DNA of 64,000 bases from Chromatiales bacterium (GCA_027076405.1 JALTJN010000401.1:62001-126000), one strand, 5' to 3'. Shown: positions 16,548 to 27,934, counted from the first letter of the stretch. Made by a program: numbers and translations. Notes: generated by a model not told the origin, from the letters alone.

Positions 16548-19500
16548 ATGGCTCAAGGCCAAAAACAATCACTTAATAACCACTCTGGCAAGGAGCGCCG
16601 CGCCTACCCGCGTTATCCTGTTGTTCTAAAAGCTCAGCTTATTCATCCTAGTCAGGGTGTTCACTCTGCCATTATTAAAGATTATTGTATTGGTGGCATG
16701 TACATCGAATTAATTGACTCAACGTTATTAGGTGGTGATGCGACTAATTTGACGCCTCAAATTGGTAGCAATCTGACAGTTGTTACGATGGTTCAAAATG
16801 ATGGTGTGGATAAACAACTTAGTTTTAATACAAAAGTCATGCGAGTCGAGAAGGGGTATATCGGTGTTTCTTTTCTAAATCCTGATATATCTGCTGTCCA
16901 ATCCCTGCATAAATTTGCTAATACTAATCGATCTAATAATGCTGATGCAGAAGAAGAATTTGGCACCACGCAGACCGTTTTTAATGGAAAACCGGCGGCA
17001 CAAATATTAGAAGAAGCACACCAATTGGTGGCGGCTGAGTTACTTCCATTAATGGAGAAATTTCATAATAGTATTTCTGAACATTTTTTTGATGCCGCAA
17101 AAGAAACATTTGATTTAGCCAAGCAAAATGCTTTATTTGAATCGTTGGGTGTTTTAGAAAAAAATAAAAATAAAATTACCGAAACATTTAAAAAACTGTA
17201 TGAAATAAGAATTAAAAAATATTCACCTAGTAAGGTTCTTCATGAAGATGAAGTTGAAAAAGAAAAAGAAGTTTCATTAGAGTCGTTATCGTTAGTTGAA
17301 GCAGATGATCTGGATAACTGGTTATCAATGTCTAGCATTATTACTAATGTTGATGCAGATAATCGAGATGAATTGAGTAAAATTGAGCGAAGAGCAAGTG
17401 CGTTGTATCAGGCTAAAATTACCAAGAAAAATAACCCTTTTGGCCCAGCCTTGTTTGCTCAGGCTTTTCAGGATTCATTAGAAGATATTGAAATTAAGCA
17501 TGCGGTTAAACTGGTTTGTTATACCGCTTTTCGTGATGTCTATTTATCTATTGCAGCTAAGCTTTATAAAAACATTAATAAATTTTTTGTTGAAAACGAT
17601 GTATTACCAAAATTAAAATTTAAAGTTCAGCGTTCGAAAAACACTTCATCTTCAGTTTCTGGCTCTACACAAGAGGCAGAAACTGAACAAGAATTTGAAG
17701 AAGATTATCCTGAAGGTAATTATGGTACGCCAGCTGCTCCAATGGGTGGAGGTCATTCTGCACCAATATCCGGGGCTTCATCAGGAATAGGGAGTGTGCA
17801 AAGAGGAGCTGCTGGGCACTCTACTTCAGCACAACCCATTATGCCTGCGAGTAAAGGTGGTGGCCTTAATCGTTTTACGGGTAATTCTCCCGCTCAAGGT
17901 AGAGAGTTTGTTAATTCGATGCATCAACAATCCGCTTCATTTTCATCACAGGACGGAGCATCATCAGGATCGACGGATGGTTCATCGGGATTCCTGAATG
18001 TCTTTAGTGATTTGCGTGGCTTACAACAAAATCTTGAACAGGTTCAGGCAGGAGTACCAAGTGATCAGTTATCTGCTGAGCCGGCAACACCAACATTATC
18101 GGATGGTCAAATAGCGCAGCATTTTACCCCTTCAGATTTATTGGATGCTTTATCCAGCCAGCAGCTCACTGGATATGATTATTCATCCCAGTCCGATACG
18201 AATCAACTTGATTTTAAAGAAAAGATACAGGCAATTTTAGCGGCCAAAGGCGGTGATGCTGAAAATAAAGTTATTAGTGCACAGGAAGGGCAGGTAATTG
18301 ATGTAGCCAGTAATGTTTTTAGTTCTTTAATGAGTGATTTTCAGGTAGCCGATAGTGTTCGTCCCTGGATAAGACAACTGGAGGTTCCAGTTCTTAAAAT
18401 GGCTATTATGGATACAGATGTATTCACAGATACATCACATGTTGTTCGTAAAGTTATTAATAAAATATCTGAACTGGAAGTTTTAGCTGATACAGATGAT
18501 GCAGAAGAACAACAGGCAGTTAAACGCGCATTCGACTGGCTGGTTAAAGTTATTAATGAAGACTTTGATGGTACGCCAAAAGTATTTGAGCGTATTGCTC
18601 AGCAACTTGATATTTTGATTAAGATTCAGAATCATGCTTTTGACAAAAATTTAAAAACAGTTGTTGATGAGTTTTTGAATGAAGATGAAGTTGTTGATGA
18701 AAAAGAAGCAGAAAATGTTGAAGTTGTTCTTGATACAGAAGATGAATGGGCTCGCCGTGTTGGTCGTTTAAAAGAAGGTGACTGGGTTTTATTTGACGCA
18801 TACTCCGAGAAGCCAATTCGGTTGAAGGTGGGCTGGATTGCCAGACATAAGGGTAAATTTGTCTTTGTAAATGTACTTGGTAAAAAAGAAAAAGTATTAA
18901 AGTCTGATGAGTTAATAGAATTATTCAGAGACGGTGAAACGATGGCGCTTGGTGAAGCAAATGAACCGGCCATGGATCGTGCACAATATTCCATGTTACA
19001 AAAATTACATAAACAATTATTATTTCAGTCAACACATGATCCATTAACCGGGCTAATTAATCGTCGTGAATTTGAAACGTCTCTTCAGAAAGCGGTTGAT
19101 GATGCAAAAATTTCAAATGGTAAACATTCGCTTTGTTATATTGATTTAGATAAATTTAGTGTGATCAATAACAGCTGTGGTTACGAAGGTGGTGATGCTT
19201 TAATTAAGGAAATTGCCGATATACTAAGAAAGCATTTAACTGAAAATGGAGTGTTATCCCGCTTTAGTGGTGATGAGTTCTGTATGCTTCTGTGTGGTCA
19301 GGGGATTGATGATGCATTAGAGATTGTCGAAACAATATTGGAAGAGTTAAATAATTATCGTTTTGTATGGGAAGATAAACGTTTATCGGTTGCCATGAGT
19401 GTTGGTTTAATTGTTATTAAGGGGCACGGCCAAAATGTCGAAAAATTATTGCAGGATGCCGAAGCAAGTGCTGATGTAGCAAAAGAAATTGGTGGTCATC

Positions 19501-20306
19501 GTGTTCAGATTTACCATGAAGGACATGCTCGATTGAACAAGCGCAATGCCGAAGTAATCTGGGCGGCTAAAATCGATAAAGCGCTTGATAGTGACGATTT
19601 ACACTTACGCTGCCAACGTATTATGCCTTTAGCAACAGATGATAGTTATCATGACCATTATGAAATCTTGCTTGGAATGACAGATGATTTAGGTGAGCAA
19701 AGTTCTTTACAAGAATTTATCAATGCAGCTGAAAATTATAAACGAATGGCGGATATTGATCGCTGGGTCATTAAAACAGCCTTTAAATGGATTTCAGATA
19801 ACAGAAAAGATCTGGATCATGTTAGTAGCTTCTCTATTAACCTGTCAGGTCATTCATTAAATGATACAGGATTAATGAAATTTGTCATGGAGCAAATGCG
19901 AACCACAAATGTTCCTATCGGTAAGATTTGTTTTGAAATTACTGAAACATTAGGTATTGCAAGTTTATCTGATGCAGCAGACTTTATTAAACGCTTTAAA
20001 ACAACCGGCTGCACATTCTCTCTTGATGACTTTGGTAGTGGTATGTCATCTTATGGCTACCTTAAAAGTTTACCGGTTGATTACCTCAAAATTGATGGCG
20101 TTTTTGTTAAAGAAATGGCTACTAATCCAAATGATTATGCTGTTGTTAAATCAATTAGTGAAATCGGTCATTTTATGGGTAAGAAGATCATTGCGGAATA
20201 TGTGCAGGATGATGAGACGATTCAATTACTGCAAGATCTCGGAGTAGATTATGCGCAAGGTTATGGTATAGAAAAGCCCCGTGCTTTGGATGATATTTTA
20301 TTATAA
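16548..20306 (+). CDS. Large PilZ-DUF1631-GGDEF-EAL protein
   Basis: A 1252-residue cytoplasmic protein. The N-terminus is PilZ-like (ERRAYPRYPV at about 16-25, then KDYCIGGMYIE), a possible c-di-GMP site. A long middle part (about 155-800) fits DUF1631, with a low-complexity Gly/Ser/Gln linker around 390-490 and a small beta domain at about 745-795. The GGDEF domain has SGDEF at 907-911, with DKFSVINNSCGYEGGD before it. The EAL domain has EILLG at 1039 rather than EALLR, but keeps ITETLG, DDFGSG (1160-1165) and KIDGVFVKE. Synthase and phosphodiesterase activities are therefore uncertain. The start has a GGGAG ribosome site. Monocistronic. Confidence 0.85.
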   Translation: MAQGQKQSLNNHSGKERRAYPRYPVVLKAQLIHPSQGVHSAIIKDYCIGGMYIELIDSTLLGGDATNLTPQIGSNLTVVTMVQNDGVDKQLSFNTKVMRVEKGYIGVSFLNPDISAVQSLHKFANTNRSNNADAEEEFGTTQTVFNGKPAAQILEEAHQLVAAELLPLMEKFHNSISEHFFDAAKETFDLAKQNALFESLGVLEKNKNKITETFKKLYEIRIKKYSPSKVLHEDEVEKEKEVSLESLSLVEADDLDNWLSMSSIITNVDADNRDELSKIERRASALYQAKITKKNNPFGPALFAQAFQDSLEDIEIKHAVKLVCYTAFRDVYLSIAAKLYKNINKFFVENDVLPKLKFKVQRSKNTSSSVSGSTQEAETEQEFEEDYPEGNYGTPAAPMGGGHSAPISGASSGIGSVQRGAAGHSTSAQPIMPASKGGGLNRFTGNSPAQGREFVNSMHQQSASFSSQDGASSGSTDGSSGFLNVFSDLRGLQQNLEQVQAGVPSDQLSAEPATPTLSDGQIAQHFTPSDLLDALSSQQLTGYDYSSQSDTNQLDFKEKIQAILAAKGGDAENKVISAQEGQVIDVASNVFSSLMSDFQVADSVRPWIRQLEVPVLKMAIMDTDVFTDTSHVVRKVINKISELEVLADTDDAEEQQAVKRAFDWLVKVINEDFDGTPKVFERIAQQLDILIKIQNHAFDKNLKTVVDEFLNEDEVVDEKEAENVEVVLDTEDEWARRVGRLKEGDWVLFDAYSEKPIRLKVGWIARHKGKFVFVNVLGKKEKVLKSDELIELFRDGETMALGEANEPAMDRAQYSMLQKLHKQLLFQSTHDPLTGLINRREFETSLQKAVDDAKISNGKHSLCYIDLDKFSVINNSCGYEGGDALIKEIADILRKHLTENGVLSRFSGDEFCMLLCGQGIDDALEIVETILEELNNYRFVWEDKRLSVAMSVGLIVIKGHGQNVEKLLQDAEASADVAKEIGGHRVQIYHEGHARLNKRNAEVIWAAKIDKALDSDDLHLRCQRIMPLATDDSYHDHYEILLGMTDDLGEQSSLQEFINAAENYKRMADIDRWVIKTAFKWISDNRKDLDHVSSFSINLSGHSLNDTGLMKFVMEQMRTTNVPIGKICFEITETLGIASLSDAADFIKRFKTTGCTFSLDDFGSGMSSYGYLKSLPVDYLKIDGVFVKEMATNPNDYAVVKSISEIGHFMGKKIIAEYVQDDETIQLLQDLGVDYAQGYGIEKPRALDDILL

Positions 20307-20404
20307 GAGTTGTATGTGATACGTTTAAGTAATAATTATTTGATCGGGTTATGGAACAGGTGGGTTATATTTTACTACTAGGTAGGCTATCCATTAAAAG
20401 TAAT

Positions 20405-20520
20405 CTGAGACGCAAGAACGAGGCGCAAATAAAAAAGAGAAAACTCACTTATTATTCATAAGCTACATTTTCTCTTTTTTATTTGCCGTCGTGCCCCTCA
20501 ATGAATAATATAAGAGAGGG
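20405..20520 (-). repeat. Two-hairpin repeat family 2, copy 1, with 18-bp perfect inverted repeat
   Basis: On the plus strand, caaataaaaaagagaaaa (20426-20443) and ttttctcttttttatttg (20468-20485) are perfect inverse complements around a 24-base loop. Read on the minus strand, a preceding block ccctctcttatatta then gaggggcacgac matches the copy at 38611 (ccctctgttatatta, gaggggcatgac). It sits between convergent genes (the GGDEF/EAL gene and ppc), so it can also act as a two-way terminator. Confidence 0.7.
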
Positions 20521-20549
20521 TGAACGCTGTAATTGCTTTTCAGATTTTT

Positions 20550-23381
20550 TTAACCTGTGTTACGCATTCCGGCGGCTATCGCACTAATCGTTCTTAATAA
20601 AGGATGCAACCATTGCTCTCTAATGTCATCACTTAATGATTCATCACGATACTTTTTAATTAAAGTAAGCTGAATTTGATTTAAAGGATCAAGATAAGGA
20701 TTACGGCGAGTTAGAGATAAAGCAAGATGAGGTGTTTCTTCCATCAACTCATTGATCTTCGCGATTTCCAATACATTGTTAGTCGTTCTTTCATACTCTT
20801 TCGAGATGATTTTATAAACATTTTTTGCTGTGCGCTGATTTTCGCAAAGAGACATATAATTTTTGGCGATATGCATTTCACCTTTATATAGTGCCATTTG
20901 CGAGTTACTCAGCAGGGCTCTGAAGAACGGCCAGTCTTTATACATTTTTTGTAATGTATCGAGATTGTTTTCATCATTGTTTAACCATTTTTCTAACGCA
21001 GAACCAATACCAAACCAGGCTGGCATAGTGTGACGTGACTGCGCCCAACCAAAGACCCAGGCAATCGCACGAACCGAACTTTTTGATCGATCTGCTTTTT
21101 TACGATGAGAAGGACGAGAACCGATATTCATTAGTCCGATTTCATAAACCGGTGTAGCTTCATAAAAATAATCGAGGAAGCCTTCAGTGTTATCCGTTAA
21201 TTCACGGTACTGATTTTCACCTTCTTCTGCTAACTCGGCCATGATCTCCAGATATTCAGGTTTATCCGGCTTAGGTTCTTTAATTAAATTTGTACTGGCT
21301 TTTAATAAGCCGGTTACACCCATTGTTAATTCATATACGGCTGTTTGTTTATTGCTGTATTTATAAGATAAAACTTCACCCTGTTCGGTAAATTTAATTT
21401 CACCATGAACAGTGCCGGTAGGTTGAGATAAAATAGCATCATGCGTTGGTCCACCACCACGGCCAACAGTACCACCACGGCCATGGAACATTCTTAAACG
21501 TACTCCGCGAGATCGTGTAAGCTCAGTTATTTGTTGCTGTGCCTGATACAAGTTCCAGACAGAGGCCAGTATGCCGCCATCTTTACAAGAGTCTGAATAA
21601 CCAAGCATGACTTCCTGTAAATTACCGGAAGCTTTTAATAATTCTGTGTAAGTCGCGTTATCAAATAACTGACTCATCACTGGCTGTATGTGATTTAAAT
21701 CTTCGACGGTTTCAAATAAAGGTGAAACCTTTACATGGCAGTACCATTGATTGTTATTTTTGCCGGCAAGTCCGGTTAACCATGCGAGGAACATGACTTC
21801 CATAACATGGCTAGCTGCATGTGTCATTGAAATAACATAAGTCCCAAATGCTTTTGGACTAATTTCTTCACGCATTTTTGACATTACTTTAAAGACATTA
21901 ACTGTTTCTGCAGACATGTCACTGAGTTTGTCGATATCAAATTCAGCGCGTGCATTTTTAACATATTTAGCCAATGTCTCTAAACGAGCTGTTTCATCTA
22001 ATTTTGAGTAATCAGAACCATCGATTTGCTTAATAATTTCAGCAACGGTTTGGCTATGAATAGTTGATTCTTGGCGAATATCCAGTTTTGCCAGATAAAA
22101 ACCAAAAGTTTCAACCTGACGAATAAGATCCTGTAATTCCCCCGCAGCAGAATTACCATCACCATGGCTAATTAATGAATCACGAATCAGATATAAGTCA
22201 TTTAGCATGCCCTGCTCATTGGCATAGTGACAAGAGGAGCTTGTTGGTTCAATTTCATTCAAACGTGCTTCTACTTTATCCAGATTATTTTGGATTCGAT
22301 ATTTCATAATGAATAATTTGCGACGATAAGGCTCTTGCTTAAACCGGTTAGGGTGTTCGGCAAAAAGCTCAACGACTTCTTCTTCATCAATAGCAAGCTG
22401 TTTTAAAAATGCGTCAGAAGGCTGACAGAATAAACTGGATTGGGTCAGAATTTTACTGAGAAGCTGAACTTGTTTAATGTATTCATTCAGTACTTCTTGT
22501 GACTGCATGCGTAATGCAAGAATCGTCGTTTCCGGTTTAACGAACGGGTTGCCATCACGATCACCGCCAATCCATGAACCAAACTGGATTACACTGGGTA
22601 CTGTAATTCCCGAATCTTTACCGTAAGTGCGGCCAATTGCTTTTTCTAAATTACGGTATGTTTGTGGTACCGATTTAAATAAACTTTCGCGGTAATAATA
22701 TAAACCATTTTTAACTTCATCTGTTACTTGTGGTTTATTAACGCGAACTTCATTTGTTTTATACAGAATTTGGATATGTTGTTCTAAATCTTCAGTGATG
22801 TTTTCTTTTTGAATTTTACTTAGTTTAGGTTCATTCAGCTGATCGCTGATAATATAAATACGACGAATCGCTTCCATCACGGTACGACGTTTTGATTCTG
22901 TCGGGTGTGCAGTAAAAACAGGGATATAAGCAGTTTGATTTAGCAATTCTTGCAGTTGCTCGGCACTGACATCACTTTTTTGGAAGTCATTTAATGCATT
23001 ATAAAAAGAACCTTTCCATGTGAAGCCTTTCGGGCCTACTTCACGGCGACGTTGTTTGTGCTGAAATTCTTCTTCTGCAATATTGACTAAACTAAAGTAA
23101 ATACTAAAGGCGCGAACAACGTGTTCGGTTGATTCAGGATCCAGAGATGCGACTAATTTATCAAGTCGACGACGTCTTGCTGAATCATTTTTATTGCGCA
23201 GGCTAATATGACCTTTACGTAATTTTTCAACGGCAGTGAAAACATCTTTACCTGCGTGTTCAAGTAAAACTTTACCCAGTATATTTCCAAAAAGCTTAAC
23301 GCGGGAGCGTAGTTGCTTATCCTGACTCGTGGACATGATTTTCGTAACTGGAGATTCAATCTTTTTTGCTTTAGCTGTCAT
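20550..23381 (-). CDS. ppc: Phosphoenolpyruvate carboxylase
   Basis: Ppc carboxylates PEP to oxaloacetate to refill the TCA cycle. The motifs are clear: VFTAHPTESKRRT (catalytic His), GSWIGGDRDGNPFV, LDIRQES, GYSDSCKDGGILAS, FHGRGGTVGRGGGPTHDAI (catalytic loop), SRPSHRKK and WVFGWAQSRHTMPAWFG, with the C-terminus IAAGMRNTG. I chose ATG at 23381 (943 residues), which has an AGAAAG stretch upstream; a GTG at 23414 would add 11 residues. Size is slightly above the E. coli enzyme (883). Divergent from pgi. Confidence 0.97.
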   Translation of the reverse strand: MTAKAKKIESPVTKIMSTSQDKQLRSRVKLFGNILGKVLLEHAGKDVFTAVEKLRKGHISLRNKNDSARRRRLDKLVASLDPESTEHVVRAFSIYFSLVNIAEEEFQHKQRRREVGPKGFTWKGSFYNALNDFQKSDVSAEQLQELLNQTAYIPVFTAHPTESKRRTVMEAIRRIYIISDQLNEPKLSKIQKENITEDLEQHIQILYKTNEVRVNKPQVTDEVKNGLYYYRESLFKSVPQTYRNLEKAIGRTYGKDSGITVPSVIQFGSWIGGDRDGNPFVKPETTILALRMQSQEVLNEYIKQVQLLSKILTQSSLFCQPSDAFLKQLAIDEEEVVELFAEHPNRFKQEPYRRKLFIMKYRIQNNLDKVEARLNEIEPTSSSCHYANEQGMLNDLYLIRDSLISHGDGNSAAGELQDLIRQVETFGFYLAKLDIRQESTIHSQTVAEIIKQIDGSDYSKLDETARLETLAKYVKNARAEFDIDKLSDMSAETVNVFKVMSKMREEISPKAFGTYVISMTHAASHVMEVMFLAWLTGLAGKNNNQWYCHVKVSPLFETVEDLNHIQPVMSQLFDNATYTELLKASGNLQEVMLGYSDSCKDGGILASVWNLYQAQQQITELTRSRGVRLRMFHGRGGTVGRGGGPTHDAILSQPTGTVHGEIKFTEQGEVLSYKYSNKQTAVYELTMGVTGLLKASTNLIKEPKPDKPEYLEIMAELAEEGENQYRELTDNTEGFLDYFYEATPVYEIGLMNIGSRPSHRKKADRSKSSVRAIAWVFGWAQSRHTMPAWFGIGSALEKWLNNDENNLDTLQKMYKDWPFFRALLSNSQMALYKGEMHIAKNYMSLCENQRTAKNVYKIISKEYERTTNNVLEIAKINELMEETPHLALSLTRRNPYLDPLNQIQLTLIKKYRDESLSDDIREQWLHPLLRTISAIAAGMRNTG

Positions 23382-23607
23382 TGCGTATAAACTTTCTGTT
23401 TCAAAAGGCCGCACATTATACCGTCACTTAGGCAGAAAACCTCTATTGACATGCTAAAACAGGCATGAAAAAGAGTGAAAAAGACGTAAGTGGTGGAATT
23501 TTAGTCAATTTATTCAATGTTTAACGATATATCAGCGGTTTCTAACCACTTTTTCACAGAAATATTGCATAATTTACGCATCAATATCGGGAAAAAATTA
23601 AAACAAT

Positions 23608-25254
23608 ATGGCAAATCTGACCCAATTACCTGTTTGGCAAGCACTGCTAAAGCACAAGAAGCAAACTGAAAACATTCAAATGCGTGATTTATTCACTCAG
23701 GATAAAAATCGATTTGAAGATTTTCATTTACGCTTTAATGACATTTTGCTGGATTACTCAAAAAACCGTATTAACAAGGAAACAATGTCGTTGTTAACGG
23801 ATCTGGCAAAACAAAGTCACCTAAAAGACTGGACAGAAAAAATGTTCAGTGGCGAGAAAATTAATCACACTGAAAATCGTGCTGTTTTACATACCGCTTT
23901 GCGTAATCGCGGTGATAATCCTGTTTATGTTGATGGCAAAGATGTTATGCCTGAAGTGCGATCTGAACTTGAAAAAATGCGAGAGTATTCAGAGTCTATT
24001 CGCAATGGTCAATGGTTAGGTTTTAGTGGCAAACCTATAATTGATATTGTCAATATCGGTGTAGGTGGTTCAGATCTAGGTCCCGTCATGGTGAGTGAAG
24101 CCCTAACACCTTATGGGAAGGTTGGCTTGAGGGTACATTTTGTTTCGAATGTTGATCCAAGTCATATCTGTAATACATTACGAGACCTTGACCCGGAACG
24201 TACCTTATTTATTGTTTCATCAAAAAGTTTTACCACACAAGATACGATTATGAATGCGCACACTGCGCGTGACTGGCTCATCGAAAATTCCCGTAATGAA
24301 ATAGCAGTTGAAAAGCATTTTATCGCTGTTGCTGCAAACGTAGAAGCTGCAACAGAATTTGGTATTAAAGAAGAAAATATTTTTAAAATGTGGGACTGGG
24401 TAGGAGGGCGCTATTCATTATGGTCTTCAATTGGTTTATCCATTGCAATTTATATTGGTATGGATCGTTTTGAATCATTATTACAGGGCGCTTATGAAAT
24501 GGACGAACATTTCAGAAAGGCTCCCTTTGAAGAAAATTTACCTGTCGTTCTGGCTCTGCTCGGTATCTGGTATAACAATTTCTATAATACGGAATCGCAT
24601 GTATTGCTTCCTTACGATCAACATTTACATCGCTTTCCTACTTATTTTCAACAAGGTGATATGGAAAGTAACGGCAAGAGTATTACGCGTGATGGTGAAA
24701 AAGTGGACTATGCAACCGGCCCTATTATTTGGGGCGAGTTAGGCATTACTGGCCAGCATGCGTTTTATCAAAATTTACATCAGGGAACACATCTTGTTCC
24801 GGCAGATTTTATTGTCCCGATTGATAGTTTAAATCCTGTTGGTGATCATCATTTAGTTTTACTGGCTAATTTTTTTGCACAAACGCGCACCTTAATGACC
24901 GGTAAAAATGAAGAAGAAGCACGGCAAGAGCTGGCCACAGAAGGCTACTCAAAAGAAGATATTGAACGGCTATATCCTTCCAGATTAATGCCGGGTAATA
25001 AACCGTCTAATACCCTTTTACTCAAAGCATTAACGCCCAAATCACTAGGTTCATTAATCGCGCTTTATGAACATAAAATCTTTACGCAAGGTATTATTTG
25101 GCAAATTAATTCTTATGATCAACCTGCGGTTGAACTAGGAAAAAAAGTTGCGGCAAATATCTACAATGACCTAAGAAAACATAAACCGGTTGATGAATAT
25201 GATGACTCCACGAATGGATTAATTAATTACTTTTTTGAAAACAGCACAGATTAA
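23608..25254 (+). CDS. pgi: Glucose-6-phosphate isomerase
   Basis: Pgi interconverts glucose 6-phosphate and fructose 6-phosphate. The 548-residue length equals the E. coli-type enzyme. Motifs include NIGVGGSDLGPVM, SSKSFTTQDT, WDWVGGRYSLWSSIGL (signature), GELGITGQHAFYQNLHQGT with its catalytic His/Glu region, and QINSYDQPAVELGKK with the active Lys. It is divergent from ppc with a 226-base gap and is followed by a tRNA gene on the other strand. Confidence 0.97.
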   Translation: MANLTQLPVWQALLKHKKQTENIQMRDLFTQDKNRFEDFHLRFNDILLDYSKNRINKETMSLLTDLAKQSHLKDWTEKMFSGEKINHTENRAVLHTALRNRGDNPVYVDGKDVMPEVRSELEKMREYSESIRNGQWLGFSGKPIIDIVNIGVGGSDLGPVMVSEALTPYGKVGLRVHFVSNVDPSHICNTLRDLDPERTLFIVSSKSFTTQDTIMNAHTARDWLIENSRNEIAVEKHFIAVAANVEAATEFGIKEENIFKMWDWVGGRYSLWSSIGLSIAIYIGMDRFESLLQGAYEMDEHFRKAPFEENLPVVLALLGIWYNNFYNTESHVLLPYDQHLHRFPTYFQQGDMESNGKSITRDGEKVDYATGPIIWGELGITGQHAFYQNLHQGTHLVPADFIVPIDSLNPVGDHHLVLLANFFAQTRTLMTGKNEEEARQELATEGYSKEDIERLYPSRLMPGNKPSNTLLLKALTPKSLGSLIALYEHKIFTQGIIWQINSYDQPAVELGKKVAANIYNDLRKHKPVDEYDDSTNGLINYFFENSTD

Positions 25255-25262
25255 ATAAGTTA

Positions 25263-25349
25263 TGGTAGCGGTGGCCGGACTCGAACCGGCACTGAGTTGC
25301 CCCAACCGGATTTTGAATCCGGCGTGTCTACCAATTTCACCACACCGCC
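25263..25349 (-). tRNA. tRNA-Leu (anticodon CAA)
   Basis: The minus strand folds into an 87-base class II tRNA with encoded CCA. The acceptor arm is GGCGGTG with CACCGCT, so the first pair would be G1-U72, which is unusual. The anticodon stem-loop is CCGGA-TTCAAAA-TCCGG, giving CAA. A long variable arm (TTGGGGCAACTCAGT region) and T arm GCCGG-TTCGAGT-CCGGC follow. The D arm gtgaaattggtagacac is typical of tRNA-Leu. Confidence 0.95.
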
Positions 25350-25393
25350 ATAGACTTGACCTTTAACATGTTGCTACAAGCTAAAGGCCGGCC

Positions 25394-25422
25394 ATTATAG
25401 TGCACATCCATGGTCTATCCAA
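25394..25422 (-). promoter_or_regulatory. Promoter of tRNA-Leu with GC-rich discriminator
   Basis: On the minus strand, TTGGAT (25417-25422), a 17-base spacer and a perfect TATAAT (25394-25399) lie 45 bases before the mature tRNA. The -10 box is followed by GGCCGGCC, a GC-rich discriminator of the kind that makes stable RNA promoters sensitive to ppGpp (inference). Confidence 0.75.
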
Positions 25423-25593
25423 GTCAAAATTTCATTTGTTATTGATTCGAAATTATTCGAACGTGCTGTAAATAACAAGTACAATGGCTGTTTACGGTCT
25501 CTGGCTGTGAATAAATCCACCACTGTGAAAATATACTTCTGATGGTTTCACCACTTAATCTTTAAACATCATTTAATAAACAAGCAAATAATT

Positions 25594-26646
25594 ATGCGTC
25601 GTACTGATTTCACTTTTGATTTACCTGAAGAACTTATTGCTCAACAACCGATGGCAGAGCGTACTTCCAGCCGTTTACTGGTTGTAGATGGAAACACGGG
25701 AGCAACTGACGATAAACTATTTTCAGATTTATGTGATTATTTGCAATCGGGCGATGTTCTGGTGTTTAACAATACACAAGTTATTCCTGCACGTTTACAT
25801 GGTAAAAAAGCCTCTGGTGGAAAAGTTGAGGTACTCATAGAGCGTATAGTTGATGATTCAACAGCTTTAGCGCATGTTCGTGCAAGTAAATCTCCCAAGC
25901 CGGGTACAGAATTACTGTTCGATCAAAATATTCGGGCTGAAGTAAAGGGAAGAGAAGGCGATCTGTTTGTTGTGGATTTTCATAGTAATGACGGTTCTAT
26001 TTTAGAACTTCTTGATAAAATTGGTCACATGCCACTTCCTCCTTATATACAACGTGAAGATGAGTTATTTGATCAGGATCGCTATCAAACAGTTTATGCA
26101 AAAAAACCGGGGGCGGTTGCCGCTCCTACAGCCGGATTACATTTTAATGAAAGTCTGTTGCAACAATTATCGGATAAAGGTGTTGAACAAGTTCATGTGA
26201 CCTTGCATGTTGGTGCAGGCACTTTTCAACCTGTTCGCGTTGATGATTTAAAAGATCATCACATGCATAAAGAATGGATTGAATTAAGTGATGAGAATTG
26301 TCAGATAATTAATAAAGCAAAGGCAGAAGGCCGTCGCATTATTGCGGTAGGGACAACGAGTGTACGTTGTCTCGAATCTGCGGCTTTATTTTCGAATAGT
26401 GAAAATATTTTAATCCCCTATACAGGTGAAACAGATATTTTTATTACACCGGGATATGAGTTTAGAGTGGTAGATGCATTAATCACTAACTTTCATTTGT
26501 CTGAATCGACTTTGTTAATGCTTGTTTCTGCTTTTGCCGGTTATGAAAATATTAAAAATGCGTATCAGTATGCAATAAAAGAAAAATATCGTTTTTTTAG
26601 TTATGGTGATGCAATGTTTTTGACTCGCACGAATAAATATTTATGA
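25594..26646 (+). CDS. queA: S-adenosylmethionine:tRNA ribosyltransferase-isomerase
   Basis: QueA transfers and isomerises the ribosyl group of SAM onto preQ1 in tRNA, giving epoxyqueuosine. The 350-residue protein has the family motifs [84 protein letters not shown] and [17 protein letters not shown]. tgt follows on the same strand across a 172-base gap that holds a hairpin element. Confidence 0.97.
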   Translation: MRRTDFTFDLPEELIAQQPMAERTSSRLLVVDGNTGATDDKLFSDLCDYLQSGDVLVFNNTQVIPARLHGKKASGGKVEVLIERIVDDSTALAHVRASKSPKPGTELLFDQNIRAEVKGREGDLFVVDFHSNDGSILELLDKIGHMPLPPYIQREDELFDQDRYQTVYAKKPGAVAAPTAGLHFNESLLQQLSDKGVEQVHVTLHVGAGTFQPVRVDDLKDHHMHKEWIELSDENCQIINKAKAEGRRIIAVGTTSVRCLESAALFSNSENILIPYTGETDIFITPGYEFRVVDALITNFHLSESTLLMLVSAFAGYENIKNAYQYAIKEKYRFFSYGDAMFLTRTNKYL

Positions 26647-26666
26647 ATTAGCCGGTTATGAAACTG

Positions 26667-26753
26667 GTGTAGCCAAACCAAGACTCGTAAGACGGCATCT
26701 CTGCCAGCTCAGCTGTCGCTTCCATGCGACAGACGGTCTTTATTTGGCTACAC
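26667..26753. repeat. Palindromic element between queA and tgt
   Basis: An 87-bp element with perfect 11-bp terminal inverted repeats (gtgtagccaaa at 26667-26677 and tttggctacac at 26743-26753), extended by ccaagac/ggtctt, and an inner 7-bp hairpin (ctgtcgc with gcgacag, 26713-26732). It has the form of a very small non-coding mobile or REP-type element; no ORF is inside. Confidence 0.75.
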
Positions 26754-26815
26754 AAATTCCATGCCCTAAAATGTAATTTTTACGAAAATAGAAATATTAA
26801 TATTGTGGTAAATAA

Positions 26816-27934
<1,119 letters not shown>

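Noticed and set aside
18632..18994. Open frame of 120 codons on the minus strand inside the GGDEF/EAL gene
   Set aside because: Antisense of a clear coding region; Ser/Thr-rich shadow translation typical of a mirrored acidic stretch.
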